Made by a program: the position numbers and the translations under genes
Source of the DNA: JBMNUL01 sp050946255
GTDB lineage: Bacteria > Actinomycetota > Coriobacteriia > Coriobacteriales > CADBOM01
Assembly: GCA_050946255.1 (NCBI GenBank)
Contig: JBMNUL010000130.1
Span: 1-7,243 of the forward strand
Reading direction: 5' to 3'
Length of the DNA: 7,243 nucleotides
In this document: piece by piece, positions 6,756 through 7,243 of the stretch
Numbering within the stretch: position 1 is the stretch's first letter
Layout of the letters: each line of letters begins with the position of its first letter
The notes under the pieces: model-generated
Database searches by the model: none
Seen by the model: only the letters and a program-made list of their open reading frames with translations
What the model was told of the DNA's origin: nothing

Positions 6756-7124
6756 ATGGATCTCGCATACGGCGGGTTCATGGTCTCCAAGCGGGTGCTC
6801 GCAGGCGTCCCCATCGGCTACACGTTCCGCAAGCAGATGGCGCACAGAGAGCTCAACGGCTGGATCGCCTACTCCGTCCAGGATGACGATGCCTACGTCG
6901 CCGACCCCGCCAACTTCCAGATCGTCACGGCGCCCGCGCTGCTCTCCGCCTGGCCGCACTCCCGCGCGCTGCTCGAGATCTTCGACGTACCGTACGGGAC
7001 CGACCTCGGCTGGGTCTACGAGCAGGGGGTCCTCACCGGGTTCTGGGACATGAGCCACGACCGTGCCATCGGCCACGAGGAGATCCTCGCCGGCGGCGCC
7101 GTGGCGGATGAGGAGCAGAGATGA
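6756..7124 (+). CDS. DUF2185 (Imm33-like) family protein
   Basis: The product from ATG 6756 has 122 residues and the look of the DUF2185/Imm33 family. Near the N-terminus is YGGFMVSKRVLAGVPIGYTFR, followed by a LNGWIAYSVQDDD segment, an AYVADPANF segment and, toward the end, FDVPYGTDLGWVYE. These are recalled family features, not a search result. Some relatives are polymorphic-toxin immunity proteins, others housekeeping proteins of unknown role; no toxin gene is visible here. The preceding codons (IADANE from 6738) also look homologous to family N-termini, so the real start may be upstream at ATT 6738 behind GGAGGAGG. An in-frame TAG lies at 6708-6710. The stop codon overlaps the ATG of the next gene (ATGA), indicating translational coupling. 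G+C is high, typical of the presumed host chromosome. Confidence 0.82.
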   Translation: MDLAYGGFMVSKRVLAGVPIGYTFRKQMAHRELNGWIAYSVQDDDAYVADPANFQIVTAPALLSAWPHSRALLEIFDVPYGTDLGWVYEQGVLTGFWDMSHDRAIGHEEILAGGAVADEEQR

Positions 7125-7243
7125 GCGCACCTTCCGAGCAACGCCGTCCGAACGAGAGGCAGGAGCCGTCACGGGGAAGGCAGGTCCTCATCGCGGTGGC
7201 GGTCGCAGCGATAGCCATCGGCCTGTGCACCGCGATCGGCGTC
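7121..7243 (+). CDS. Membrane protein, N-terminal part only
   Basis: ATG 7121 overlaps the stop of the DUF2185 gene by four bases and has AGGAG (7111-7115) five bases upstream. The frame is open to the end of the window, giving 41 residues. The N-terminus is polar and basic (about residues 1-21), followed by a hydrophobic, Ala/Ile/Val-rich segment (VLIAVAVAAIAIGLCTAIGV) that is a transmembrane helix or uncleaved signal anchor. No family can be assigned from this much. The overlap suggests one operon with the upstream gene. High G+C agrees with coding sequence of the right flank. Confidence 0.65.
   Translation, partial: MSAPSEQRRPNERQEPSRGRQVLIAVAVAAIAIGLCTAIGV

Noticed and set aside
1..7243. 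CRISPR arrays, tRNA or rRNA genes, insertion-sequence ends
   Set aside because: No regularly spaced direct repeats, no cloverleaf-like sequence and no transposase or terminal inverted repeats were seen by eye on either strand.

Overview
The window is a probable accessory (defence-type) segment next to high-G+C chromosomal DNA. Base composition changes in steps. Bases 1 to about 560 are roughly one third G+C. The two large minus-strand genes (about 575-6011) are near 60% in the lines I counted. Bases 6300-6700 are mixed, and the right end (from about 6720) is about two thirds G+C, as in a high-G+C actinobacterium. I cannot name the organism; a high-G+C actinobacterial host carrying acquired DNA is a modest-confidence inference.

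Left end: the 3' part of an A+T-rich plus-strand gene for a small two-segment membrane protein (ends at 358) converges on the defence genes across about 216 bases.

Centre: two long minus-strand genes. The upstream gene (6011 to 3609, 800 residues) encodes a multidomain nuclease. It has an N-terminal DEDDh 3'-5' exonuclease domain, an uncharacterised middle, a PD-(D/E)xK-like nuclease core, a very basic linker, two gapless helix-turn-helix-like repeats, and an unrecognised C-terminus. The downstream gene (3091 to 575, 838 residues) is a GmrSD-type (type IV, modification-dependent) restriction enzyme. It has DUF262 and DUF1524 plus a RAMA-like modified-DNA-reader domain and a DUF4268-like C-terminus. 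The genes are separated by 517 bases with no convincing gene and no obvious T-tract terminator. Just upstream of the exonuclease gene, an extended -10 element is wedged between two perfect palindromes, which suggests a repressed or autoregulated promoter.

Right end: about 450 bases of apparently degraded sequence holding short open-frame remnants and a 12-base CTAG-rich palindrome. Then come a DUF2185/Imm33-like gene (to 7124) and, overlapping it by four bases, the start of a membrane protein that runs off the window.

Working hypothesis: the DEDDh/PD-(D/E)xK-like/HTH-repeat protein and the RAMA-bearing GmrSD protein lie together in a defence island. The restriction enzyme is a recognisable family. 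The exonuclease fusion is the candidate for something undescribed. Whether the two act as one system cannot be settled from this window.
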